Assembly (NCBI GenBank): GCA_029990175.1
Contig: JARKIP010000197.1
Location: 620,001-684,000, forward strand
Direction of reading: 5' to 3'
Source: Petunia secreta
Lineage: Eukaryota > Streptophyta > Magnoliopsida > Solanales > Solanaceae
DNA: 64,000 nucleotides
The position numbers and the translations under genes were made by a program. The notes beneath the pieces were generated by a model that had not been told where the DNA came from, made no database searches, and worked only from the letters and a program-made list of their open reading frames with translations. This document shows, one piece after another, positions 23,177 to 32,825 of the stretch. Every line of letters begins with the position of its first letter. Position 1 is the first letter of the stretch.

Positions 23177-23933
23177 TTTTTTTTTTTTAAAGCCAAATCC
23201 ACTAATCATATAGCTTAGTGGCTATTTTTTTATTAATAATATCAACAAAACAATAAATGAGGTCTTTACAATCTTGAAAGAAATATGACCTAGCTAGAAC
23301 TAATGCTAATGAACGCCTAAGTAGTGGTAAGATAGCACCATACCAAAGCGTCGCCTCCACTTCATTGGGTTGAGCATTATAAAATGCTAATACCACCAAT
23401 TGAAATGAATTTAACGCCTTTATACAGTACTTTACACACTTTACATCACTACTTAAACGAAATATATACAAGCCACTAATGAAGTAGCTAATTAATGATG
23501 TACAAATATGTTGTTGTAATCTAATGATGCGATTAAACACATAAGAACAAGATCCCAACTCGCTTCCATGAGAATCCAAGCACGAAACAGCCATTGCAAA
23601 CTTCATCCGTCCCAATTGTGCTATAGCACAATATTGTGCTAACCACACAATTTTGTCATTGTGCTGCCCAGATTTGGTGATTGTGCGGCCGCACAATATT
23701 GTGCTAAGCCGCACAATTGCTTGAAAACGTACAGTCACTGCCTCAAATTGCAAGATTGTGCTAACCATTGTGCTAGGCCGCACAAAATTGTGCTTGCTCG
23801 CACAAAGTTATGCTAGGCCGTACAAAATTGTGCTGGGCCGCACAAATACGTGAAAAGTCGAAACGCTCATTGCCTCTTTTTGCAAAATTGTGCTGACCAT
23901 TGTGCTGAGCCGCACAAAATTGTGCTGGCTCGC
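23177..23933 (-). mobile_element. Retroposed poly(A) transcript (SINE-like or processed non-coding RNA)
   Basis: A 757-bp insert is flanked by a perfect 13-bp duplication TGGTTAGGGTTTT (23164-23176 and 23934-23946). A poly(T) run (23177-23188) on the left means a poly(A) tail on the - strand. An AATAAA-type motif lies ~50-60 bp upstream of the tail. These are the marks of LINE-machinery retroposition. The 5' third of the - strand copy carries repeated AGCACAATTTTGTGCGGC units. There is no box A/B promoter that I can recognise and no long conserved ORF; the open frame at 23202-23783 is probably chance. The insert separates the third ORF's start codon from most of its leader. Confidence 0.75.
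23620..23932 (-). repeat. Clustered palindromic GCACAATTTTGTGC repeats
   Basis: There are at least eight variants of GCxxGCACAATTTTGTGCxxGC (for example near 23690, 23770, 23825 and 23905). Each can form a hairpin with arms TGTGC/GCACA and an AATT core. They lie at the 5' end of the retroposed transcript. Confidence 0.7.
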
Positions 23934-23946
23934 TGGTTAGGGTTTT

Positions 23947-24573
23947 GAGAATGAGATGAAGGGGTTTTTTTGTTTCAATTTTCTGTGAGAGAAAATAGAC
24001 AGAGTAGAGAGAGATTATTTTTGCAAGTACGTATGTTTCGTTTGTTTCAAAACTCGAAGTGAGAATGAGTAATGGTGGTAGGGGGTTTAACTAGGGAACT
24101 GTCTCTAATGATTGCTAAAAAAGGTGAAAAGCAACTTTTTGAAGTTTTGAAAACCGGGAAAAAGGGATTGATTTGATGGTTACAAGACTTACCCAAATAA
24201 GGTCTTTTTAATGAAGTGGGGTTCGGTGAAGTCTAGTAGAAGTATAACCAAAAAGAAGTTATTCCTATAATTAAGGGTGGTTACAAGAACATGGGAGGAC
24301 TTCCTTGACACACATATAATTTGACAATCAATTTCAGTTATGACACTTAACATAAATACCTTGTGTAGCTGTACGTGGACATGGTTCCTCATGCTTGCCT
24401 TGGTTCCTTCTACGTACCTTGTTGTAGATTCTTTCATGGGAACACATTAGCCCAACCTGGTGCTAATTAGCTGAACAAGTGTACTTAATAATGTACAAAA
24501 TTTAGAGTGGACAATAATAACAATAGTTACAAACAAGAAACTGAAAACTTAACTAACAAATCATTAGGGAATT
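23947..24573 (-). other. Leader of the copia third ORF
   Basis: With the retroposon removed, the - strand runs CTCTCTCTACTCTGTC ... AAACCCTAACC into the start codon at 23153. This CT-rich 5' untranslated leader looks like that of a plant gene. Its upstream end is the CACTA-like element at 24574. No ORF is supported. Confidence 0.5.
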
Positions 24574-24760
24574 CAGTACAAGAAAATAGATTTTTAACGT
24601 CCACTTATTAATGAGGGGACATGAATCCAGTCGTTAAACGTATACCAATAACGTCCAATATTTTTTTCTTTCGTTAATAATAGTTTTTAATACAAAATTT
24701 AGTGGTTAAAACGTAAAATATTTGGCTCTGAACTAAAGTAACTAGTGAAAAATTAAGCGC
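24574..24760 (+). repeat. Left terminus and subterminal motifs of CACTA-like element
   Basis: Terminal CAGTACAAGAAAA is followed by AACGTCC, GTCGTTAAACG, TTCGTTAAT and GTGGTTAAAACG variants. It pairs with the right terminus at 42300-42681 in inverted orientation, including the shared GAGGGGA block (24612 and 42651 reversed). Confidence 0.7.
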
Positions 24761-24840
24761 TAATTTTTCCCACCTTTAGTCCTTACCTCACCCCACGCCC
24801 TCACCCCACTTCCCACCCCAAAAAGGAACACTCCCTCTCC

Positions 24841-24935
24841 GGGTAAGTTTAAAAAAAGGTCCCAAGCAAGTTATATAATAATGAAAAGGGCCTCAAGTTT
24901 TAAAAAATAGGTAGAGGGTCCTCCATTAGGATTAG
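24841..24935 (+). repeat. Left terminal inverted repeat of the MULE
   Basis: It begins GGGTAAGTTT and includes AAAAAAAGGTCCCAAGCAAG and AATGAAAAGGGCCTC. The partner on the right is about 36490-36583 in inverse orientation. The match is imperfect with small gaps. Confidence 0.75.
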
Positions 24936-25399
24936 TGTTAATTGGGTAAAAGATGCATACAAACTTAACCCTCAAGTTTTTAAGTTTACACTTTGCACCC
25001 AAAGTTAAACCCTCATTTTACCCCCCCAAAATGGCAAAAAATATTTCCCACCCAAAAGCTCCCCACCCCCGCCGTCCCCCACCTTCCCCATCACTGCTCC
25101 GCCGATTCCGGCGAGTTTCCGGCCCTTTTTTTTGCTTTTTTGGTTCATTATCAGCTCCCCAAAGTAGATTCAACAACTATTTACAAGTATATTGTGTATT
25201 TGCAAAAGATTTGTTCCAAAAAAATTTGAGAATTGTCAAAATTTGCTCAGCCATTTACAACACGAATCTCAACTAATCGCCTTGGATTTTCAGCCACATT
25301 TGGTCTCTGGTAAGTGTTCTTTAACTTTATAGTCGAGAAATTTGATTTGAAGCTAAAAGCTACCGGATTGAGAATTTTGAAGAACTGGATTTGGTTTCT

Positions 25400-25862
25400 G
25401 GTCAAACATCCGTCGACGAGATGGTTGATGTTTAAACATCTCGTTGATGTTTTTGTGCACATCGTATCATATGTTTAAACATATGTGCTAATGCTGAGCG
25501 TATGTTTAAACCATTAAACATTTGGACTTATGTTTAAACATCATGCATGATGTTTGAATATAAATCAGGATTACTAAACATCATTGAGGATGTTTAAACA
25601 TAAGTCCAAATGTTTAAACATATGATCGTATGTTTAAACATTCTCATTGATGTTTAGTAATCATGCTAAATATTCAAACATCATGCATGATGTTTAAACA
25701 TAAGTCCAAATGTTTAAACATTTTAACTGATGTTTAAACAACCTCAATGATGTTTAGTAATCCTGAATCATATTCAAACATCATGCATGATGTTTAAACA
25801 TCTAAAAATATGTTTAAACATTTGTGTCGATGTGTAAACACTGTAAATTTTTTTACAGAATG
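25400..25862. repeat. Palindrome array A1 (ATGTTTAAACAT, 20-bp phase) upstream of transposase
   Basis: It contains 11 exact TGTTTAAACA cores plus diverged copies (TGTTTAGTAA, TATTCAAACA). Core-to-core spacing is 20 bp. A 100-bp higher-order period is visible: TGTTTAGTAATC at 25651 and 25751, TAAGTCCAAATG at 25601 and 25701, TCATGCATGATG at 25681 and 25781. The block at about 25530-25590 is also an inverted copy of about 25740-25800. Confidence 0.85.
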
Positions 25863-25975
25863 TTTGAAGCAGTACCTTTCATTTTTTGTGAATATGGCTT
25901 CTATAAACAATTGTATTATGAAATTTATGCTATAAGGATCTAATTTAGACCCTCTTTGTATCTTCAGGACAAATA

Positions 25976-28377
25976 ATGGGGCCCGTATTATTGGTAGTTG
26001 ATTATCTCGGCGAATGGGTGGAGAAAGCTAAAAGTTTTGTTTGGGTTCCCGTTGTGAAAGAGAGTAGACCTATTCTTGTTAGTAAGTAGGTTACTTATAA
26101 TGAGCTGGTTGAAAAAATCATTCAAAGTTGGGGACTTCTTGATGATCCGAGGGATCTATCTATTACGTACTTGTTGAGCATTGTAAAGCAAAAGACTGCA
26201 CCCTCTCACATTAGGAATGATATTGATGTCTCTCTTTTTATGGCTGATGTGGATGCATCTGGTTCTAGGCCCATTCTACGTGTAAATGTGGTTCCTCGGA
26301 CTGAAAATTCTAATGAACAAAATCATGGGTTGGATGACATTGTAGAGGAGGCTTCACTAAATATGAATGTGGCTGAGAAGGAAGAAGATGAAGAAGCAAA
26401 AGAAATCCAAGAAGATAATGAGGTACAGTTTCCTGATTCAATACCATCACAAGGCAGCCACACTCGGCCGGACGGCACTGGTTTCTACACAGGGCAAACA
26501 TTCACGAACAAGCGCGAGTTGGTTGTGTTGTTGAAGCTTGCTGCAGTGAGAGTGCCTTTCTATTTTCAGTATGTGAAGAATAAGAAGAATGTATTTTGTG
26601 CTAGATGTGTGGACAAGAATTGCCACTGGTGGATTCGAGCCATGAAGTACAAGAGCTGTGACATGTTTTATATCACGGTCTACAACAGCCAGCACACTTG
26701 TGGTTCTGAGCATTCTAAAAGCCATCATCCACACGCCACGTGCAATGTTGTTGGAGAGTACATGAAGAACAGATTTCATGATGGAAAAGCACCATCCACC
26801 AAAGAAATCAAGGATGCAGTTCTAGCAGAGTTGGGTTGCAAAATAAGCTATTGGAAGTGTCTCAAGGGCAGCAACATTGCAAAGTCTTTGGCAAGGGGGT
26901 CACCCGAACATGGCTATGCCATTCTTGGTGCATACAGCTATATGATTCGGCAGTCAAATGAAGGAAGCAAGACAGCATTACAGGTTGATGAACAAGGGAG
27001 GTTTCTGTATTTTTTTGTTTCTTACGGATCGTGGATCAGGGGGTTTAAGACTATTAGAAAAGTGCTGGCTGTTGATGGCACTTTTTTGACGGGTCCATAT
27101 GGTGGAGTGTTGTTGTCCGCTGTCGGTCAGGATGCTCCAAATCACATCTTTCCTCTTGTATTTTGTGTAGTTGACAAAGAGTGCGATGCCGCCTACGAAT
27201 TCTTTTTTGAGCAATTGGACGGAATAGTCCCGGACGATGATGAGTTGTGCATTATCTCCGACAGGCACAGAAGCATTGAAAAAGCTGTTTGTAAGGTTTT
27301 CCCATTTGCTAACTATGGTTATTGCATGAGGCACCTTGGTGAGAACCTCCGCACGACTTTTCATTGTGGAGATTTAATTGGTAAGTACATTACCGCAGCG
27401 GAGGCGTATACGGTTGCTCAGTTTGATAAGCATTTGAAAGAAATTGAAGAAATTGACCCGAGGGTATCCAACTACCTGGTTGATCTTGGGGTTGAGAAGT
27501 GGAGCAGAGCACACTTCCTTGGAAACAGGTACAGCTTATTACACCAAACATATACTTAGATGTTTGAAACATTATTGTTGATGTTTGAAACATAGTGTTG
27601 GATGTTTAAACATATTAACGAATGTTCCAGTATGTGTGACTGCATTTCCTGTTTATTGTTTGTTAATATTGTAGGTTCAATGTGATGACCACAAACATTG
27701 CCGAGTCGGTTAACTCAATGTTCAGGAATCACAAAGAATTTCCAATTGATGCGCTTTTCAATGCTATAAGCGAGAACTATGCTGAAAAGTTTCTTCAGAG
27801 GCGCATGGAATTTTTGAACAGTTCGAACACTTGTGTCCCCTTAATCGAGGAGGTGATAACAGCCAACAATTTATTGGGCAGCAAGCTTTTGGTGCATCGA
27901 GTGAATACCTGTTTTTTCAAAGTTAAAGGAGGAGGTCCAACAAATATGACTTATGAGATGGACCTACACAACAGGACATGTACTTGCAAGCAGTTTGATT
28001 TGGACAAGATACCTTGTCCACATGCTATGGCAGCTATGAGGTTGAAGTATCCAGATGAGTTTGGGAGGAAAATCTATGAATACACGTCGCCATATTATTA
28101 TGTAGATTCCTACTTGCTTGCATATGCCGAACCAATCTATCCAGTTCCGGATGAAAAATGTTGGCATGACTGTCCTCAAGAGCTTAAGGAATGGAAATTA
28201 CCTAGCCCTTACTTGAAACTTGGCCGTGGAAGAAGGAGGATGAAGAGAATTCCATCCGTTGGGGAGCGATTCAAAAAGAGGAGAAACAAATGCGGGATTT
28301 GCAAAAAGCTTGGCCACAAAAAAACTACCTGCCCAACAGTTACAAGACCAAGTCAGAACGATCCCACAAGTGTTTAG
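25976..28377 (+). pseudogene. MuDR-type transposase of the MULE (one intron, one premature stop)
   Basis: The transposase would cut and move the element in the nucleus. The likely start is ATG 25976, eight bases after a splice-acceptor-like TTCAG; in-frame TAG at 26087-26089 interrupts it. Exon 1 ends at 27528, the intron is 27529-27674 (GT...AG, 146 bp) and exon 2 runs to 28377, giving about 750 codons. Domains: MuDR N-terminal zinc-binding region (about 26470-26700, CxxC ... HTC), then the MULE DDE core with AVDGTFLTG (first Asp, about 27070) and IISDRHRSIE (second Asp, about 27255), a YCMRHL block, and a SWIM finger CTCKQF..IPCPHA in exon 2 (about 27975-28025). A C-terminal zinc knuckle CGICKKLGHKKTTCP follows (about 28290-28335). 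Apart from the one stop, the frame is open, so it is young or recently active. Confidence 0.85.
27529..27674 (+). other. Transposase intron containing array motifs
   Basis: It has GT/AG borders, and removal restores the reading frame across AAC-AG|G-TTC. It contains TGTTTGAAACAT and TGTTTAAACAT motifs between 27560 and 27612, so the palindromes extend into a transcribed intron. Confidence 0.8.
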
Positions 28378-28555
28378 CTGCTGCTTTGAACAATCCTTTT
28401 ATTTGGGTGTTTGTTGTTGAATTTCTGAACCTCTTTTTAGACAATCCTTTAATATGTAATCTCTATTTAGACAATCCTTTATTTATGTTTGTATTAAGTT
28501 ATTAAGGTGTGTCTTGTTTCCTTATTCTTTGCATGTTTCCTTGATCCATATAAAA

Positions 28556-28812
28556 TGTTTGATCGCACTTGAGTCTGTTCCAAACATCCTGCACAATGTT
28601 TAAACATATAACACAATGTTTAAACATCTTGAACTATGTTTAAACATCAGTGGAGATGTATACACATTAGATCGAATGTTTAAACATAAGTTAATATGTT
28701 TCAACATCACGTGTAATGTATAAACATATTATGAAATGTTTGAGATTCCACCTAATATATTAAACATCCCACTGGATGTTTAAACATCACGACGGATGTT
28801 TCACAGTAACTG
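28556..28812. repeat. Palindrome array A3, between transposase and first small ORF
   Basis: There are five exact TGTTTAAACA cores plus variants (TGTTTCAACA, TGTATACACA) at 20-bp spacing. The array ends ~150 bp before the TATA box of the small ORF. Confidence 0.85.
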
Positions 28813-28958
28813 TGGAAAACTAAACGTCTACACTGAAAAGACGGGTTCTCCTGAAAAGTCACATTTCAAAACTGCACGACTGCACTGAAAAGACACATTC
28901 ATTCCACAAGGTGCCTCTTAAAGTATAAAGGGTGACTTTTAAAAACCACATTAACATC

Positions 28959-28967
28959 CTATAAATA
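28959..28967 (+). promoter_or_regulatory. TATA box for first small MULE ORF
   Basis: CTATAAATA lies 67 bp upstream of the ATG at 29034. An AC-rich leader (ACCAACAACTTCAACAACA) follows, typical of a plant 5' untranslated region. Confidence 0.55.
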
Positions 28968-29033
28968 CCCAACACTATATGCACCAACAGTATATGTGAA
29001 TTTTCCATCACCAACAACTTCAACAACATAAAT

Positions 29034-29318
29034 ATGTCTGAAGTAGGATCAAACGACCCCTTGCAGGTTGGCAATAGTGATCAGGCATCACGTCACAACC
29101 AACCAATACAGAATGCGCCACAAGGTGAACGACGAGGCGATATAAATTGGGAAGTTGCAATTCTAAAGGACGACATGGCAGAGATGAATCGAGCCATAGA
29201 AGCAGTACGAGCAGATTTATGGCGTTTAAGGTACAGGCACGCAAGGGATCACCGAAGGGTCATGCAAATAATTGCACAAATTTTGGATGAACTGGACCTG
29301 GAGATTGAAGGCGAATGA
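29034..29318 (+). CDS. Small coiled-coil protein of the MULE, ORF-S1 (94 aa)
   Basis: This ATG-to-TGA ORF has its own TATA box and an AC-rich leader. Residues 1-40 are polar and Gln/Asn rich. Residues 40-92 form a probable amphipathic coiled coil (VAILKDDMAEMNRAIEAVRA, then LRYRHARDHRRVMQIIAQIL), mixed basic and acidic. I recognise no domain. A second ORF of similar size and design lies at 31078. It is placed between palindrome arrays A3 and A4. Options are a DNA-binding or dimerising accessory protein of the element (role analogous to MURB or VANC, inference) or a decayed captured gene. The frame is fully open. Confidence 0.6.
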   Translation: MSEVGSNDPLQVGNSDQASRHNQPIQNAPQGERRGDINWEVAILKDDMAEMNRAIEAVRADLWRLRYRHARDHRRVMQIIAQILDELDLEIEGE

Positions 29319-29514
29319 AGTTTATGATATATTTTAAGTTGTTATATATTACCTTAGTTTCCGTATTTAACATATTATTATATTGTAAACTTTATATCAT
29401 GTAACGTATTATTATGTTATAAACTTTATATCCGTACGTCGTAAACTATTATTTAATGTAGTCGTTTAGTCTCTTTTTTACAACTGCGTCTTCAGCAGTT
29501 TAGTTTAGTACTTG

Positions 29515-29950
29515 CAATGTTTTAACAAGCAGGCGGAATCTTAAACATTTAACACGATGTTTAAACATATTTCGTTATGTTTACGATCTCACTAATTTAC
29601 TTAAACATACTATGTTATGTTTAAACATTTCTCATGATGTTTAAACATCACGTGTGATGTTTAAACATATCATGTTATGTTTAAACATCACATGGGATGT
29701 TTAAACATATTATGATATGTTTAAACATCACACGTGATGTTTAAACATCATGGAAGATGTTTAAGATTCTGCCAAATATACAAAACATCACCCTCTGATG
29801 TTTAACATTTCGTGAGATGTTGCACATCGTACGAGATGTTTAAAACATCTGATCGTATGTTTAAACATCAATACAGATGTTTGAAACATGTGACAATATG
29901 TTTAAACATTTCATCAAATGTTTAAACATATTATGATATGTTTGGATGAA
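29515..29950. repeat. Palindrome array A4, strictly 20-bp phased
   Basis: There are 11 exact TGTTTAAACA cores. From 29628 to 29740 the order is ATGTTTAAACAT plus 8 bp, repeated without slippage; the 8-bp spacers are TTCTCATG, CACGTGTG, ATCATGTT, CACATGGG, ATTATGAT and CACACGTG. A ~180-bp stretch from about 29839 is duplicated at about 30570 in array A5. Confidence 0.9.
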
Positions 29951-30477
29951 GCAATCTATTTTTTTGCAATTATGCAACCATATATTGAGTTATGAGACGT
30001 ATAATTACACATTTTGAACGATGAACTTAATGATTAAGTATACAAAGTATAATTCCATCGATATTGAAGGTGTTTGAAATGATAATACTGATGATTGGTG
30101 TTTCTATCAATCAAGATGGAGGTGTTTGAGTGAAAGGTGTTAGTGTTATGAGTGATAACACCAACAACTAAGCGTTTACATGTATTTTTATTGAAAGGTG
30201 AACATATTGGTTGTTTAAATTCAAATAATTAGTCGTTCCTATGTGCATGTGAATGATTTTGAGCAAAATTAGAGTGAGAACTCTATTTTAACTTGTTCAC
30301 TCATGTAGATGAACATTAACAAAAGAGTTTGGAGTGACCTATCAAGGGATTAGAGTTAATCTAAGTTTTCATCGACAATTGAAGGGTTTAGGAGTCAAAA
30401 CAGTAAAAAAAACACTTTAAAGTAAGTATATATTGATAATTGAACTCATTCTTATTGAAAGCTCAAGCTTAAGCTTA
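29950..30477. other. AT-rich spacer in the MULE without genes
   Basis: No ORF or array motif of note is seen. It begins with the tail of the duplicated block (TTTTTTTGCAA..TATGCAACCAT, GAGTTATGAGACGTATAA). Confidence 0.5.
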
Positions 30478-30760
30478 AACATCTGTCATAATGTTTGAAA
30501 CATATCATGATATGTTTAAACATATCATCAAATGTTTAAACATATCATGATATGTTTCAAACATCATGACAGATGTTTAAAACATCTGATCGTATGTTTA
30601 AACATCACTACAGATGTTTGAAACATATGACAATATGTTTAAACATTTCATCAAATGTTTAAACATATTATGATATGTTTGGATGAAGCAATCTATTTTT
30701 TTGCAAGTATGCAACCATGTGTTGAGTTATGAGACGTATAAATACACATTTTTTTTGCAA
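30478..30760. repeat. Palindrome array A5 and duplicated flank
   Basis: It contains five exact TGTTTAAACA cores plus TGTTTGAAACA and TGTTTCAAACA variants. The part from about 30570 to 30750 repeats about 29839-30018, including the unique tail GGATGAAGCAATCTATTTTT, so the array and its flank were duplicated together. Confidence 0.85.
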
Positions 30761-30954
30761 GTATGCAACCATGATTAAGTATGCAGTTATTCTATTGTGT
30801 AAAAGGGAAAAGATGAAGGGGTGTACGTGGGGTTATGAAGGGGTGCGTTTGAATTTATGAAGGGATGGATGTGAATAGGCACATACACAACTACATATGA
30901 ATAGGCACCTCCTGTAACCATCACATATGCAACCGAAAAGGCACCAAATGTAGC

Positions 30955-30965
30955 CTATATATATG
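30955..30965 (+). promoter_or_regulatory. TATA box for second small MULE ORF
   Basis: CTATATATATG lies 113 bp upstream of the ATG at 31078, with a leader containing CAACAACTTTAACAACAACA, comparable to the leader of ORF-S1. Confidence 0.5.
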
Positions 30966-31077
30966 TTCCATAATTACTTCCATCCAGCCCAAACAAAATC
31001 TGAAGAAAACAACACAAACCATCACTATTAGAAAGCACTTGAATCTGCAGCAAGCAACAACTTTAACAACAACAAAG

Positions 31078-31383
31078 ATGCCTCGCCGAGGAACGCCACC
31101 AAGAGCACCAGAACGTGATCGTAGAATGCCAAGGACCACTGAAATCGAAAATGTCCGTGAAGATATTGCAACCTTGAGCGCAGATGTGGATCAATTACCA
31201 GCATATATTGGAAATATTGAGGATCAAGTGACGCAATTAACAACTAGGTTCGACGAATTCCTTGAGGATTATAAGATAAATATACATCTTATCAAGCGTA
31301 TGCTCCGTGGTATTCAAGTTGAACTCAAGATTGACCCGCAGAACTACTCTACACCACCACGTCCTCCAGCGGCACACATGTGA
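31078..31383 (+). CDS. Small coiled-coil protein of the MULE, ORF-S2 (101 aa)
   Basis: I chose the ATG at 31078 because it follows an AC-rich leader and the upstream open frame has no earlier ATG. Residues 1-22 are strongly basic (PRRGTPPRAPERDRR), a possible DNA- or RNA-binding or nuclear-localisation tail. Residues 22-85 form a probable coiled coil (IATLSADVDQL, IEDQVTQLTTRFDEFLEDY, LIKRMLRGIQVEL). The last 15 residues are Pro rich. There is no known domain. It shares size, leader style and coiled-coil design with ORF-S1, but no obvious residue-level identity. It lies between arrays A5 and A6. Confidence 0.6.
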   Translation: MPRRGTPPRAPERDRRMPRTTEIENVREDIATLSADVDQLPAYIGNIEDQVTQLTTRFDEFLEDYKINIHLIKRMLRGIQVELKIDPQNYSTPPRPPAAHM

Positions 31384-31574
31384 AGTGAAGATATAATGTA
31401 GTTTGAATTGTCTCCTTTTAAGTCTAGTCATTTCATTTTCAGTTTGTTTACAATGCCGTGTTTTGTAGTCTTGTATTTTCATTTTCCGTTTCATTGTTTT
31501 GAATAATTATTAAGTGGTATTAAGTATTACTTATCAAAAAGAAAAACAAAAAGGAGAGATTTGGATGCCGTGTT

Positions 31575-31700
31575 TTGTAGACATTTGGATGATGTTTCAG
31601 CATATTCCAATTAATAATTTAAACATCTGAATTATGTTTCAACATAGTCAAGTATGTTTAAACATATGATGAAATGTTTAAACATCCACACGATGTTTCT
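31575..31700. repeat. Palindrome array A6, between ORF-S2 and the Ulp1-like gene
   Basis: Two exact TGTTTAAACA cores and several diverged ones (TGTTTCAGCA, TGTTTCAACA) lie at 20-bp spacing, in the gap between two convergent genes. Confidence 0.75.
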
Positions 31701-32575
31701 TAAATCAGTGAGATTGCACACAACCATACTATTTACATAAAACAGGTAATTATCCTTACATGACTTCCAACAAAACATAACATAACATAAAATTAAGAAA
31801 ACAAGCCAAAACAAATACTTAATCATCCTTACATGCCCACGAATACTTAATTTTCCAACCATAACTTATCAAACTACGGTACCATCTTCCCACGAAATAT
31901 GTCCACAGCCCATTTCATCCTAAAATCCACCAAGGTGCTGTCACAGAGCTTGTCCCAGGGAGTCTTTGTAAAAAGGTGTTCAATGAAGGCAAGGGCATAA
32001 GCACCTGATGCAGTACGAGTGGTGCTTGTCGGGAGGTCTTTCACACGCTCATATGGCCACACTTTTATATGCAGGATATCCTCCGGCAAATTTTGGAACA
32101 TCTCGCACTGTCTGATGAAAATGGGGAAAAGGGAAGTTATGGGCTTCATCAGTGTGTCAAATTCATCATCATTTATGTTGTCACTGTACATGGAGTCGTA
32201 CACCCTTATCTTACCTTCCTCCACAAGGAACTCCACAGTGACAAAATGAACCCCTTTCAATTTCATAACACAGAAAATCCTCTTCACCCCAGCCCACTCC
32301 ACACCCCCTGGGTTCGGCTGCTTACCCTGCGCATAGTCCAGCATGTCATCCTTGAATTGAACAGTCTCAAGCTGTACTTCTAGGGGCGCAGCCAATGCAT
32401 CAGCGAGTACACGCTGCTTCTTGTAAAGCTCACACAGTTTCTTAGAGAAATTCAAATCCAAAATGACATCGGATTTGAGATAGAACTGGGAGTGGGCATT
32501 CTTTTTAAGCCTCATCAGGCTCATGATTTCCTCAACATGCTGCAGAAAAGGAAAAAAAAAGGAAACAGAAAACAC

Positions 32576-32825
32576 ATAAAGAACAGGAAGAACATGTCAA
32601 CATCAGGGGAAATGTTTAAACACCAGACATAATGTTTAAACATATTGTGATATGTTGCAACATCGTATAGATGTTTAACATTATATAAACATATATGCGC
32701 TATGTTTAAACATTAACTAATATGTTTACACAATCTGTATTATGTTTAAACATATCATAAGTTATTTGTGATGTTTAAACACTGCTTGTTATGTTTGCAC
32801 ATCCCAATCCATGTTTAACATATCT
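32576..32825. repeat. Palindrome array A7 inside intron 3 of the Ulp1-like gene
   Basis: It contains five TGTTTAAACA cores and variants within the intron 32540-32874. The 20-bp phase is partly disturbed by indels. Confidence 0.8.

Noticed and set aside
23202..23783. 193-residue - strand ORF as a retrogene.
   Set aside because: It runs through the hairpin repeats and AT-rich tail of the retroposed RNA, has no domain, and its composition looks like chance.
29515..29950. The evenly spaced palindrome arrays superficially resemble a CRISPR array.
   Set aside because: Repeats are 12 bp with 8-bp spacers in a plant transposon, spacers are not unique foreign-like sequences, and no cas-like gene exists.
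32019..32383. + strand ORFs over the Ulp1-like core.
   Set aside because: Antisense to exon 4, with no leader or domain.
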